Shown here: one piece after another, positions 45,939 to 52,507 of the stretch | Layout of the letters: each line of letters opens with the position of its first letter | Position numbering within the stretch: the stretch's first letter is position 1 | From: Symplocastrum torsivum CPER-KK1 | Lineage (GTDB): Bacteria; Cyanobacteriota; Cyanobacteriia; Cyanobacteriales; Coleofasciculaceae | Assembly: GCA_019358875.1 (NCBI GenBank) | Contig: JAHHIF010000058.1 | Location: 1 to 52,507 of the forward strand | Reading direction: 5' to 3' | Length of the DNA stretch: 52,507 nucleotides | Program-made: the position numbers and the translations under genes | Notes under the pieces: model-generated | Database searches by the model: none | The model's input: only the letters and a program-made list of their open reading frames with translations | Told to the model about the DNA's origin: nothing

Positions 45939-46290
45939 CGCATTCTCTGTAATGACATAATTTTGTAAGTCGTTGTTCATGAAGTTGAGACAGTCGTAGA
46001 ATTGCTTCTTCTGTATATCTTTGAGATTCCCGCTGAATGGCTGACCAAACGAGTGTAAGTGTTTTCAAATCTCGGCAAGAACGAATCAAGGTGGAGCAAG
46101 CAGCTATCCATTGCTCTAGCTGACGGTAGCTGATGAAGTAGCCGCCTAAACCTTGGATATGTACCCAAAGTACGTGCGCCCATTTTTCCCAACGCCAAAT
46201 CCGCGTTGTAGCAATTTTGAGATACTTGGCAAGTTGTCTATTGGTAATGACAAAGGTTTTGGGGTTGATGCGATGGCGCAGAACGTTCAT
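45925..46290 (-). CDS. Small HTH-like protein, function unknown
   Basis: This 121-residue protein has a MerR- or excisionase-like N-terminal helix-turn-helix pattern (ITNRQLAKYLKIATTRIWRWEKW). An aromatic stretch, VLWVHIQGLGGYFISYRQLEQW, and a helical C-terminus follow. I do not recognise a named family, although the composition looks like a genuine protein. The gene is convergent with the purH remnant, and its last codons lie within the duplicated segment. Confidence 0.5.
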   Translation of the reverse strand: MNVLRHRINPKTFVITNRQLAKYLKIATTRIWRWEKWAHVLWVHIQGLGGYFISYRQLEQWIAACSTLIRSCRDLKTLTLVWSAIQRESQRYTEEAILRLSQLHEQRLTKLCHYRECDRLS

Positions 46291-46432
46291 AGCGGTTTGA
46301 GGTAGTGCAGTTGATCAGCAGCAGTAATTCTCGGAGAACCTCTCCCCAACCCTCCCTGATGCGGGGAGGGAGCCGGATTATTCTTATTTCCTCCAGTTTC
46401 GGGGGAATTAAGCCGGAGCTTTAGTGAGGAGG

Positions 46433-46642
46433 TCATTCTTGGGACTTTTGCAAACCGGTTTTTCCCTCATCGGGCATTGCGTCAAAGACGATTTCAAAGG
46501 GAACCGTTGGCATGAGTCGTCGGAGGACTTGCAGATGAGCTTCGGCATCATTGCGGCGACGACACCGAGCAATGACGCGCCGTTGCAAATTGGGCAGAGG
46601 GCGGATGATGCACCAGGGATGCAGTTTTTCAAAGTAGGTCAT
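46433..46642 (-). CDS. Short hypothetical protein
   Basis: This 69-residue frame starts MTYFEKLHPWCIIRPLPNLQ with GGAGAG five bases before the ATG (46640-46642). It is basic in the middle (RRVIARCRRRNDAEAHL) and ends MPDEGKTGLQKSQE. The frame remains open further upstream (to 46810), but that portion lacks a good start. It has no domain that I recognise. It is divergent from the small HTH gene. Confidence 0.5.
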   Translation of the reverse strand: MTYFEKLHPWCIIRPLPNLQRRVIARCRRRNDAEAHLQVLRRLMPTVPFEIVFDAMPDEGKTGLQKSQE

Positions 46643-46795
46643 GAGGCTCTCCTCGTGAAGCTTTTGGGTTGCTTTTTTATGGCATCTTGAATGATGGTTT
46701 TGATCGCATGGCATCGGGTGTCGTTGTTTTCTGGGTGAAGTACCCAAGCGCTGATGGGTGCAGGTTGATAGGTCAGCTTGTAGAAGTGATCGGGG

Positions 46796-47026
46796 GTGAC
46801 CCTTAAACAAGTGTTGGAAACATATGGGATTACCCAGAATCAGCTAGCTGTAGCGATGGGGATTAGACGATCTAATGTGAGCCGTTGGGTGAGTGAAATT
46901 AGAGACCCTGTGGCGGAAACGATGCTGGAGATTCGGGAAGGGCTTCAGCAAATCAATCCAGAGGCTGCTAAGGAGTTTATTAGGCTTTACCTTGGTGAGA
47001 CAGCCGAGGATGAGGAGCAATCATAG
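46796..47026 (+). CDS. Small XRE-type HTH protein
   Basis: This 76-residue protein begins at GTG 46796 and is a single helix-turn-helix domain (TQNQLAVAMGIRRSNVSRWVSE) with an acidic end, TAEDEEQS. It is a paralogue of the frameshifted gene at 19034-19260, with which it shares most of its residues and about 25 bases beyond the stop. Small lone XRE proteins can be antitoxins or repressors, but no toxin is evident next to it. Confidence 0.7.
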   Translation: MTLKQVLETYGITQNQLAVAMGIRRSNVSRWVSEIRDPVAETMLEIREGLQQINPEAAKEFIRLYLGETAEDEEQS

Positions 47027-47174
47027 TGGAAGAAGTGCGATCGCTTTACTGCAATCTTTTAATAGGCGAGGGAGCGATCGCTCCCATCCAATTGAATACC
47101 GAAACAGACCCTATGTAGGGGCAGGGTAAAGACTTACATGAGCTGACACCGATTTGAATACTTTAGTCTATAGA

Positions 47175-47187
47175 ACTATTGTATTCA
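47175..47187 (+). promoter_or_regulatory. Putative controller-protein operator, C gene side
   Basis: ACTATTGTATTCA at 47175-47187 is identical to 49326-49338, in front of the methyltransferase. GAATAC at 47156-47161 is the complement of the GTATTC within it. The element ends 19 bases before the controller ATG. It is a candidate C-box for autoregulation. Confidence 0.55.
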
Positions 47188-47206
47188 AAGCATTAACTTA
47201 GCTTTA

Positions 47207-47449
47207 ATGCCACTCAAAAAATTAGATCGTCTTCTAGGTGCAGAAATACAACGTATTCGCTTTGCTAAAGGTTGGTCACAAGAGTATCTTGCAGAGGTTG
47301 CAAACCTCCATAGAACATACATCAGTCAACTTGAGCGTGGGTTAAAAAGCCCATCTGTTCGGGTTCTCCATCAAATCACTATTGCTCTGGGTGTAACAAT
47401 GAGCGCACTGCTGGAAGCAGTTGAGGAAACTCTTGATGCTGACGAGTAA
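47207..47449 (+). CDS. Restriction-modification controller protein (C protein)
   Basis: This 80-residue XRE-type HTH protein (AEIQRIRFAKGWSQEYLAEVANLHRTYISQLERG) has the size and layout of controller proteins of type II restriction-modification systems. These delay endonuclease expression until the host is methylated. It overlaps the downstream endonuclease start by 14 bases (47436-47449), the typical coupling. The divergently placed repeated element upstream is a likely binding site. Confidence 0.85.
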   Translation: MPLKKLDRLLGAEIQRIRFAKGWSQEYLAEVANLHRTYISQLERGLKSPSVRVLHQITIALGVTMSALLEAVEETLDADE

Positions 47450-48206
47450 TGAAGTTGAGAGATTAAGGGAAGCTATCATTGCTACAATCGCAGCTCCCGT
47501 TGTCGGCTCAATAGAGGATTACTCGTGGGAAGCTATATTTCATTACGTTAAGAATATTCCCCTTTCAGATCCTACGTTGGGGCGCACAAAACTTCTTCAT
47601 GATGCTGTTGATATCAGAACAGGAACAGGTTGGTCATTAAAAACAATTCAGCTATCAAACCTTAATCCTGGATTTACTTTTGCATTTGTGATTCAAAGAG
47701 CTGATGTGATCACAAAAGCCCAAGTACTCGGCTTTCCTAACTTGACAGTAGACTCACCGCCAGCAATTCTTGGAGAAGCCGTCATTCGGCATTGGAATAA
47801 AAAACTAATACAAGATTGTAATCTGCAAGGTGTAACAAATAGCTACGAAGGTATTCTTTGCAAGAAGAGAAACGCTATTGAATATATTTATATAGAATAT
47901 CCCTTAATCCCCCTCGATCCAACTATGTTTTTCTGGGACTGGTCGGTAGATAGAACTACTGGTTTGGCTGGCAAAGGCTTACAGGGAAAGGTTAATGGTC
48001 AACTATCTTTAGTATGGTATAGAAACCAAAAGCAGCTCTTCAAGGTTCAAACAATACCAGAACAACCAATCCGGATCAGAATTGAGCGAAACCGTCTTAC
48101 ACCTGACGAGTATGTGAAAGCCATCTTGTCAACTCTTGAGGAAAAGCTTAGTTCAGAACAACCTGATGATGACGATGACACCTCTGGAGGATACATTCAG
48201 CTATAA
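47436..48206 (+). CDS. Probable type II restriction endonuclease
   Basis: I choose ATG 47436 (MLTSNEVERLREAI), which overlaps the controller stop. The 256-residue protein has no family that I can name. Position between a C protein and a C5-methyltransferase makes it the endonuclease. A PD-(D/E)XK-like core is suggested by E32, D59 (AVDIR) and S67-L68-K69 (GWSLKT). The C-terminus is acidic (QPDDDDDTSGG). The 3' end overlaps the convergent methyltransferase by 59 bases. Specificity is unknown, but should match the methyltransferase. Confidence 0.8.
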   Translation: MLTSNEVERLREAIIATIAAPVVGSIEDYSWEAIFHYVKNIPLSDPTLGRTKLLHDAVDIRTGTGWSLKTIQLSNLNPGFTFAFVIQRADVITKAQVLGFPNLTVDSPPAILGEAVIRHWNKKLIQDCNLQGVTNSYEGILCKKRNAIEYIYIEYPLIPLDPTMFFWDWSVDRTTGLAGKGLQGKVNGQLSLVWYRNQKQLFKVQTIPEQPIRIRIERNRLTPDEYVKAILSTLEEKLSSEQPDDDDDTSGGYIQL

Positions 48207-49317
48207 CTTTAGCTAATAGGGGAGGTACTGATTCTCCGATCTGGGCAGCCATTTCTGTGTATGAACCCAGAAAATGAAAATTATCTGGGTAAGAATGTAG
48301 CCTTGCAGCTTCTCGGATTGTGATAGTTCTGTTCTCTATCGGATGAAAGAATCTTCCAGATCCAGGATGAAAAACCCATTTAGTAATAGTTCTGGCAGGT
48401 TTATCCCAGTAAAGCCTTCCATAAGCCCCACTATAATGCTTCTTTGGAGCCAGCTCTGGAGGTAGGTCTCTAGCGTCTTGCCCTTCTTTTAAGGCTCTAG
48501 CTCTAGACATCTGGATGGGACTCAATTCACGAGCAATGTGATTAACGAGCTTGTTACTGCCACTACGTAGTAACCTTTGATAGTTATTTTGTGGTTCAAA
48601 AAGATATGTCTGTGCAGTATATTCCTGCCCAGCCTCTAGTACTGGCAAATCTCCAATAGCATCTCTAACAGTAACGATTGGCGAGTCCACTGGTTGAAGT
48701 AGGTTCAGTTGAATACTTCGTTGATTGGGCTTAAGAGATTGAATATCACCATGATGAGTGTGTTCCGGTAATGTAGGAGCAGTACTATTTAAACATCCAA
48801 CAAAAAAGGCTCTTGCCCTAGTTTGGGGAACGCCATAGTTTGCAGCATTTAATGATGCGGATGTTACCCCATACCCCATCTTTTCTAGTTGTATGGTGAT
48901 CTCTTCTCTAACTGCACCGTTATAGGCTTTTAAGATTTCCGGTACATTCTCCATCACAACATATAAAGGTCTAAATTCTCTGACAAAATTTAAGAAAGTT
49001 TTGTATAGCTGGTTTTGAGGATCTTCCAGGTATCTGCATTCAGCCGGGATATTGCGTGAGAATCCTTGACACGGAGGACCACCAACCAAGACTGTTAGTT
49101 CTTCTCGCTTCAATTGAAGCGCCAGTCGAAGCTCCATAGGATTGACTTTACAAATATCCTTTTCGAGAACAAGCTGGGTTTGTGGATAGTTATGCTTAAA
49201 CGTCGCTAAAGCTTTTTCGTTTCTATCAATAGCGCATATTGTCTGGAAACCCGCTAAGTGAAAACCTGTAGTCAAGCCCCCAGCACCAGCAAATAAATCA
49301 ATGACTGTGTATACCAT
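48148..49317 (-). CDS. DNA (cytosine-5) methyltransferase of the type II R-M system
   Basis: This 389-residue C5-methyltransferase protects host sites. Motif I is DLFAGAGGLTTGFH (7-20), motif IV GGPPCQGFS has the nucleophile C83, motif VI is MENVPE (122-127), motif VIII QTRARAFFVG, and motif X lies near GESVPPLLAK. The target-recognition region lies between motifs VIII and IX (about 195-320) and does not tell me the specificity. The gene is convergent with the endonuclease. The element in its promoter matches the one before the controller gene. Confidence 0.95.
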   Translation of the reverse strand: MVYTVIDLFAGAGGLTTGFHLAGFQTICAIDRNEKALATFKHNYPQTQLVLEKDICKVNPMELRLALQLKREELTVLVGGPPCQGFSRNIPAECRYLEDPQNQLYKTFLNFVREFRPLYVVMENVPEILKAYNGAVREEITIQLEKMGYGVTSASLNAANYGVPQTRARAFFVGCLNSTAPTLPEHTHHGDIQSLKPNQRSIQLNLLQPVDSPIVTVRDAIGDLPVLEAGQEYTAQTYLFEPQNNYQRLLRSGSNKLVNHIARELSPIQMSRARALKEGQDARDLPPELAPKKHYSGAYGRLYWDKPARTITKWVFHPGSGRFFHPIENRTITIREAARLHSYPDNFHFLGSYTEMAAQIGESVPPLLAKVIAECILQRCHRHHQVVLN

Positions 49318-49321
49318 AAAC

Positions 49322-49338
49322 GAATACTATTGTATTCA
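49322..49338 (-). promoter_or_regulatory. Putative controller operator, methyltransferase side
   Basis: GAATACTATTGTATTC (49322-49337) is a palindrome with 6-base arms and a 4-base centre, ending five bases from the methyltransferase ATG (49315-49317). Its right part plus one base matches 47175-47187. On the minus strand it covers TACAAT, a plausible -10 box, so a bound controller would repress the methyltransferase, perhaps from an almost leaderless transcript. Confidence 0.55.
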
Positions 49339-49677
49339 TAATTAAACGTCAACTTGACGAACAAAACACATAGAGAATCGCACATAGCTTCCCTTGTATT
49401 ACCCATAACAGTGGGTTGAGGGTGGGTTGTAACTGTTAATCTGTCTATTGGTTTCAGAAACGCTAGCTAAACCCGCTGATACAAGAGTTTGCCGATAAGC
49501 CAGAATCATTGCTAGAGCGATCGCATCCAAGAAGTATGCTGGAAAAACTAGAGAGCGATCGCACTATTAACTCTCAACAACTCCACCTCATCAAGACTAG
49601 AGTTAACATCGCCGTGCATGGTGGTTTCAAAAGAAAAGTTTTGTTTGTTAAGCTTTCCTTTTACCTCTACGTGGCTA
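49339..49677. other. Intergenic region between methyltransferase and peptidase
   Basis: No gene is supported. An inverted repeat, TAACAGT (49406-49412) with ACTGTTA (49432-49438), and two HIP1-related sites are visible. The region must hold the peptidase promoter, which I could not locate. Confidence 0.4.
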
Positions 49678-52056
49678 ATGACAACTCCTCTGTCTAGTGA
49701 TACTCAATTAGGATGGCAGTCGCCACCTGCTCCAATTAACCAGATTTTAGATGCGCCGTTCCCGCCAGCCCTAATGTTGTCTCCGGATAATCAGTGGCTA
49801 GTGGAGTTAGAGAGATCGCCTTTACCTCCCATTGCAGAACTCGCTGAACCAGAGATTGCCTTAGCTGGATTCCGGATTAACCCAAACACCAACGCCCCAG
49901 CACGTCATTCCACCTATCGTCGCCTCACAATTAAACCCATCAATTCTAGTGCGACACGTTCCCTTGACCTACCTTTAGATTCGCGCATCGGCTTTCTTCG
50001 TTGGTCACTGGATGGGCAACAGCTTGCCTTTACCCTAACTCAAGAATCAGGGCTTGAACTATGGGCGGTAGACTTGCCATCTGGCACACCGCGCCGCCTC
50101 ACTGACCCGATACTCAATGCCACCTACGGCAGTCCTTATAAATGGTTGCCAGGAGACGAAGGGTTATTGTGCAAAGTCATACCTGCTGATCGAGGCTTAC
50201 CGCCAGTTGCCTCCCCAGTTCCAACGGGGCCGCTTGTACAAGAAAACCTGGGACGCAAAGCCCCAGCCATCACCTACACCAACCTGTTGCAAAATGCTCA
50301 AGACGAGGCACTGTTCGAGTATTACCTCACCTCTGTACTAGAACACGTCTCTTTGGATGGCAAGCGAACTCCTTTACTCACCCCTGCACTGATTGATGAT
50401 GCTACTCCCTCGCCAGACGGGAAATTCATTCTGCTCACCACTCTGCATCGACCCTTTTCCTACCAAGTGCCAGCCTCTCGATTTCCCGAAAAAGTTGAGG
50501 TTCGCGATCGCACAGGTAAGCTCATCTATCAAGTAGCAGACTTACCGCTTGCTGATGATATCCCCATTAAGTTCGGTTCCGTTCGCCAAGGCAGAAGACG
50601 AGTTCACTGGCGGGCAGATGTTGGTGCAACACTTTACTGGGTGGAAGCGCTAGACGGGGGTGATGCAGGGCGCAAAGTAGACAAGCGAGATGCCCTCTTT
50701 GAGCTAGAATCACCCTTTACCAGCCAGCCTACCGAACTCTGGCAATCTGAATACCGTTTTCAACACATCACTTGGGGACGAGACGATGTTGCCTTGGTGT
50801 GGGAGTGGTGGTACGACAACCGCCAGCAACGACTCTGGCATCTTAATCTCAAAGCACCCAATTCTGACCCCAAACTGCTTGTTGAGCGCAATTACCAAGA
50901 CCAATACAGTGACCCAGGTTCACCCCTGACGACTCCTGGTGATTATGGGAAGGAAGTGCTGCGATTCACTCCAGATGGTAGTTCAATCTACTTCAGAGGG
51001 AGAGGTGCTTCAGCATCAGGAGTTTACCCCTTCCTTGACCAGATGGAACTAGCAACAGGAGAAAGCAAACGGCTGTGGCAAGCGAAAGCTCCTTACTTCG
51101 AGCAGATAGTCGATGTCCTTGATGATCAGGCTGAACAGTTCATCACCCAGCGCCAGTCTCAGCAAGAACCACCTAATTTCTTCTTGTACAAACACAAATC
51201 CTCATCAATAGTACAGTTAACCGATTATCAAGACCCAGCTCCCCAATTGGCTGATGTCCATAAGGAACTGCTTCAGTACAAAAGGGCTGATGGCGTACAA
51301 CTCTCTGCAACGTTATACCTACCTCCAGGCTATGACCCAAATCGGGATGGGGCACTGCCGATGGTTTTTTGGGTTTACCCCCAAGAATTTAAGGACACAA
51401 CAACAGCTAGTCAGATTACCACGGCTGAGAATACCTTTAGCCGTCCTTATGGGGCTTCAGTACTGTTTCTCCTACTCCAAGGCTATGCAGTTCTAGATAA
51501 TCCCACACTACCGATTATTGGCGAAGGCGACGCAGAACCCAATGATAGCTACGTTGAGCAATTACTGATGGGAGCAAAAGCCGCTGTGGATTGTGTCGTT
51601 AGTCGGGGTGTTGCTGACCCAAACCGTCTGGTGATTGGAGGCGACTCCTATGGTGCTTTCACAACCGCTAATTTACTGGCTCATAGTGATTTGTTCCGAG
51701 CAGGGATTGCGCGGAGTGGCGCTTACAACCGCACACTCACACCCTTCGGCTTTCAGGGAGAGCAACGGACATTCTGGGAAGCGCCTGAGACTTACATCCA
51801 TTTATCTCCTTTGACTCATGCTGCCAAAATTAGTAAGCCACTGCTACTAATTCATGGTGCCGTTGACAGTAATCCTGGTACTTATCCCCTACAAAGTGAG
51901 CGGCTGTATGAAGCAATTAAAGGATTGGGGGGTACAGTACGCTGGGTGGAGTTACCTTTGGAAGACCACGGCTATCGGGGACGTGAGAGTGTTGGTCACG
52001 TTTTGTGGGAGATGATTCAGTGGTGTGAGCAGTATGTGAAACCAGTGCCGTCGTGA
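49678..52056 (+). CDS. S9-family serine peptidase, glutamyl-endopeptidase-like
   Basis: I choose ATG 49678 (MTTPLSSDTQLGWQSPP); an in-frame ATG at 49618 adds 20 residues with no clear role. The 792-residue protein has an N-terminal beta-propeller (about 40-520) and a C-terminal alpha/beta-hydrolase domain. The catalytic triad is S657 (GGDSYGAF), D730 (GAVDSNPG) and H764 (EDHGYRG). It resembles the chloroplast glutamyl endopeptidase CGEP and bacterial acylaminoacyl-peptidases, which degrade peptides in the stroma or cytosol. No signal peptide is visible. Confidence 0.9.
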   Translation: MTTPLSSDTQLGWQSPPAPINQILDAPFPPALMLSPDNQWLVELERSPLPPIAELAEPEIALAGFRINPNTNAPARHSTYRRLTIKPINSSATRSLDLPLDSRIGFLRWSLDGQQLAFTLTQESGLELWAVDLPSGTPRRLTDPILNATYGSPYKWLPGDEGLLCKVIPADRGLPPVASPVPTGPLVQENLGRKAPAITYTNLLQNAQDEALFEYYLTSVLEHVSLDGKRTPLLTPALIDDATPSPDGKFILLTTLHRPFSYQVPASRFPEKVEVRDRTGKLIYQVADLPLADDIPIKFGSVRQGRRRVHWRADVGATLYWVEALDGGDAGRKVDKRDALFELESPFTSQPTELWQSEYRFQHITWGRDDVALVWEWWYDNRQQRLWHLNLKAPNSDPKLLVERNYQDQYSDPGSPLTTPGDYGKEVLRFTPDGSSIYFRGRGASASGVYPFLDQMELATGESKRLWQAKAPYFEQIVDVLDDQAEQFITQRQSQQEPPNFFLYKHKSSSIVQLTDYQDPAPQLADVHKELLQYKRADGVQLSATLYLPPGYDPNRDGALPMVFWVYPQEFKDTTTASQITTAENTFSRPYGASVLFLLLQGYAVLDNPTLPIIGEGDAEPNDSYVEQLLMGAKAAVDCVVSRGVADPNRLVIGGDSYGAFTTANLLAHSDLFRAGIARSGAYNRTLTPFGFQGEQRTFWEAPETYIHLSPLTHAAKISKPLLLIHGAVDSNPGTYPLQSERLYEAIKGLGGTVRWVELPLEDHGYRGRESVGHVLWEMIQWCEQYVKPVPS

Positions 52057-52175
52057 CTACCTTTTGCCTCGTCATCGCAGATGACAGCATTGAGAAGAAG
52101 AAGAAGAGGAATTTGGGATTTAGTGCGATCGCGTCTCATATAGCAAAAGGCAAAAGGCAGAAGGGAAAAGAGTCG

Positions 52176-52202
52176 TAGAGACGTTCCGCCGGAACGTCTC
52201 TA
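52176..52202. repeat. GTAGAGACGTTCC hairpin repeat, second copy
   Basis: A 12-base stem (52176-52187 with 52191-52202) has the loop GCC. It is the same sequence as the hairpin at 25025-25053 apart from the loop and edges. A GGCAAAAGGCAGAAGGG run lies just before it (52148-52164). Confidence 0.8.
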
Positions 52203-52303
52203 GAAAGTTTCGCAAGCATTTGAAAAAGGGAGTAGCAGACACGGATTTGGTATCACTTCGCTAAATAGGCTCTGCACTGAGATAAAAGGCAGTTTGACAT
52301 CCT

Positions 52304-52325
52304 CCCCGACAATCAAGGTGCGGGG
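52304..52325 (-). mobile_element. Right-end hairpin of an IS200/IS605-type element
   Basis: CCCCG (52304-52308) pairs with CGGGG (52321-52325) in an imperfect hairpin next to AGGATGTCAA on the minus strand, 11 bases beyond the tnpB stop. This is where the transposon end recognised by TnpA is expected. The left part lies outside the window. Confidence 0.55.
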
Positions 52326-52335
52326 ATTCCAAAGA

Positions 52336-52507
52336 TCACTCCTTGGGTTTCCTCTTTCCACGAGTTGATTTGCTTGAAGAAGTTTCCCCACTCAAGTATT
52401 GATCAGTCTCTCCAGAGGCGTTAGTTCCGACGTGACCCGCCGTACTTAGTCCTTTTTCTAATATGTTCCGCGCCGCGTTCCAGTCCCGGTCTTGGGTATG
52501 CCCACAA
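52336..52507 (-). CDS. tnpB: TnpB-type RNA-guided nuclease, C-terminal part (partial)
   Basis: The minus-strand frame enters the window and ends at TGA 52336-52338. It reads CGHTQDRDWNAARNILEKG, the zinc-finger half CGH and the RuvC III Asp region (DRDxNAA) typical of TnpB. A Gly/Ser-rich tail, GETSSSKSTRGKRKPKE, follows. TnpB is the transposon-encoded ancestor of Cas12. The N-terminal part is outside the window, so completeness and presence of tnpA are unknown. Confidence 0.9.
   Translation of the reverse strand, partial: CGHTQDRDWNAARNILEKGLSTAGHVGTNASGETDQYLSGETSSSKSTRGKRKPKE

Overview
The window is chromosomal DNA of a cyanobacterium. It carries the end of psbD, psbC, psaE and ndhO, a tmRNA with a cyanobacterial-type tag, and many copies of the octamer GCGATCGC (HIP1). 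The abundance of short dispersed repeats (GGCAGAA-type heptamers, CCCTATT heptamers, GTAGAGACG hairpins, GCTCAGCATTCAG-type repeats) resembles large-genome filamentous or colonial species. I cannot name the species.

Layout. 0-1.7 kb: psbD (3' end) and psbC, with a spacer where these genes normally overlap. 1.7-8.3 kb: class III alcohol dehydrogenase, a divergent ammonium transporter with a small basic membrane-protein partner, a hypothetical gene, map, a pentapeptide-repeat protein and purU. 8.4-9.8 kb: a tyrosine recombinase beside tRNA-Val(GAC), probably an integration remnant. 10-17.6 kb: PfkB sugar kinase, a PedR-like regulator overlapping a lipoprotein gene, an Omp85/BamA protein, an LpxB-related glycosyltransferase and a class III nucleotidyl cyclase. 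17.8-19.9 kb: a small accessory patch with a PD-(D/E)XK-like protein, a short conserved protein, a frameshifted small HTH gene and a Uma2 protein. 20.2-28.7 kb: smc, a PRC-barrel protein, mdh-like, ndhO, mutM, psaE and a DUF6391-type protein. 29.4-34.9 kb: Ser/Thr kinase, ssrA, RodZ-like HTH protein, proB and a YqeG-type phosphatase. 35.1-42.8 kb: mltG, a DUF3727-type protein, a GH13 enzyme, an Rpn-type pseudogene, ruvA and purH. 42.9-45.7 kb: a molybdate operon (modA, fused modBC) inserted between two copies of the purH 3' end. 45.9-49.3 kb: small orphan genes and a type II restriction-modification system with its own controller. 49.7-52.1 kb: an S9 peptidase. 52.3 kb to the end: the 3' part of a tnpB gene.

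Most of the window is housekeeping and photosynthesis. Apparent co-transcribed pairs are psbD-psbC, amt plus a small membrane protein, psaE-mutM, ndhO-mdh, modA-modBC and controller-endonuclease. The accessory part is concentrated at 8.4-9.8, 17.8-19.9, 39.2-40.1 and 42.8-49.4 kb.

I found no clearly new multi-gene system. The strongest unusual signals are: (1) the psbD/psbC overlap is duplicated and pulled apart by a hairpin-bearing spacer; (2) modABC is bracketed by diverged copies of the purH 3' end; (3) the restriction-modification locus has the same 13-base element in front of both the controller and the methyltransferase; (4) an otherwise intact malate dehydrogenase has Tyr in place of the catalytic His; (5) PsaE has a long disordered tail; (6) dispersed repeats are read as codons in smc and in the modBC linker.
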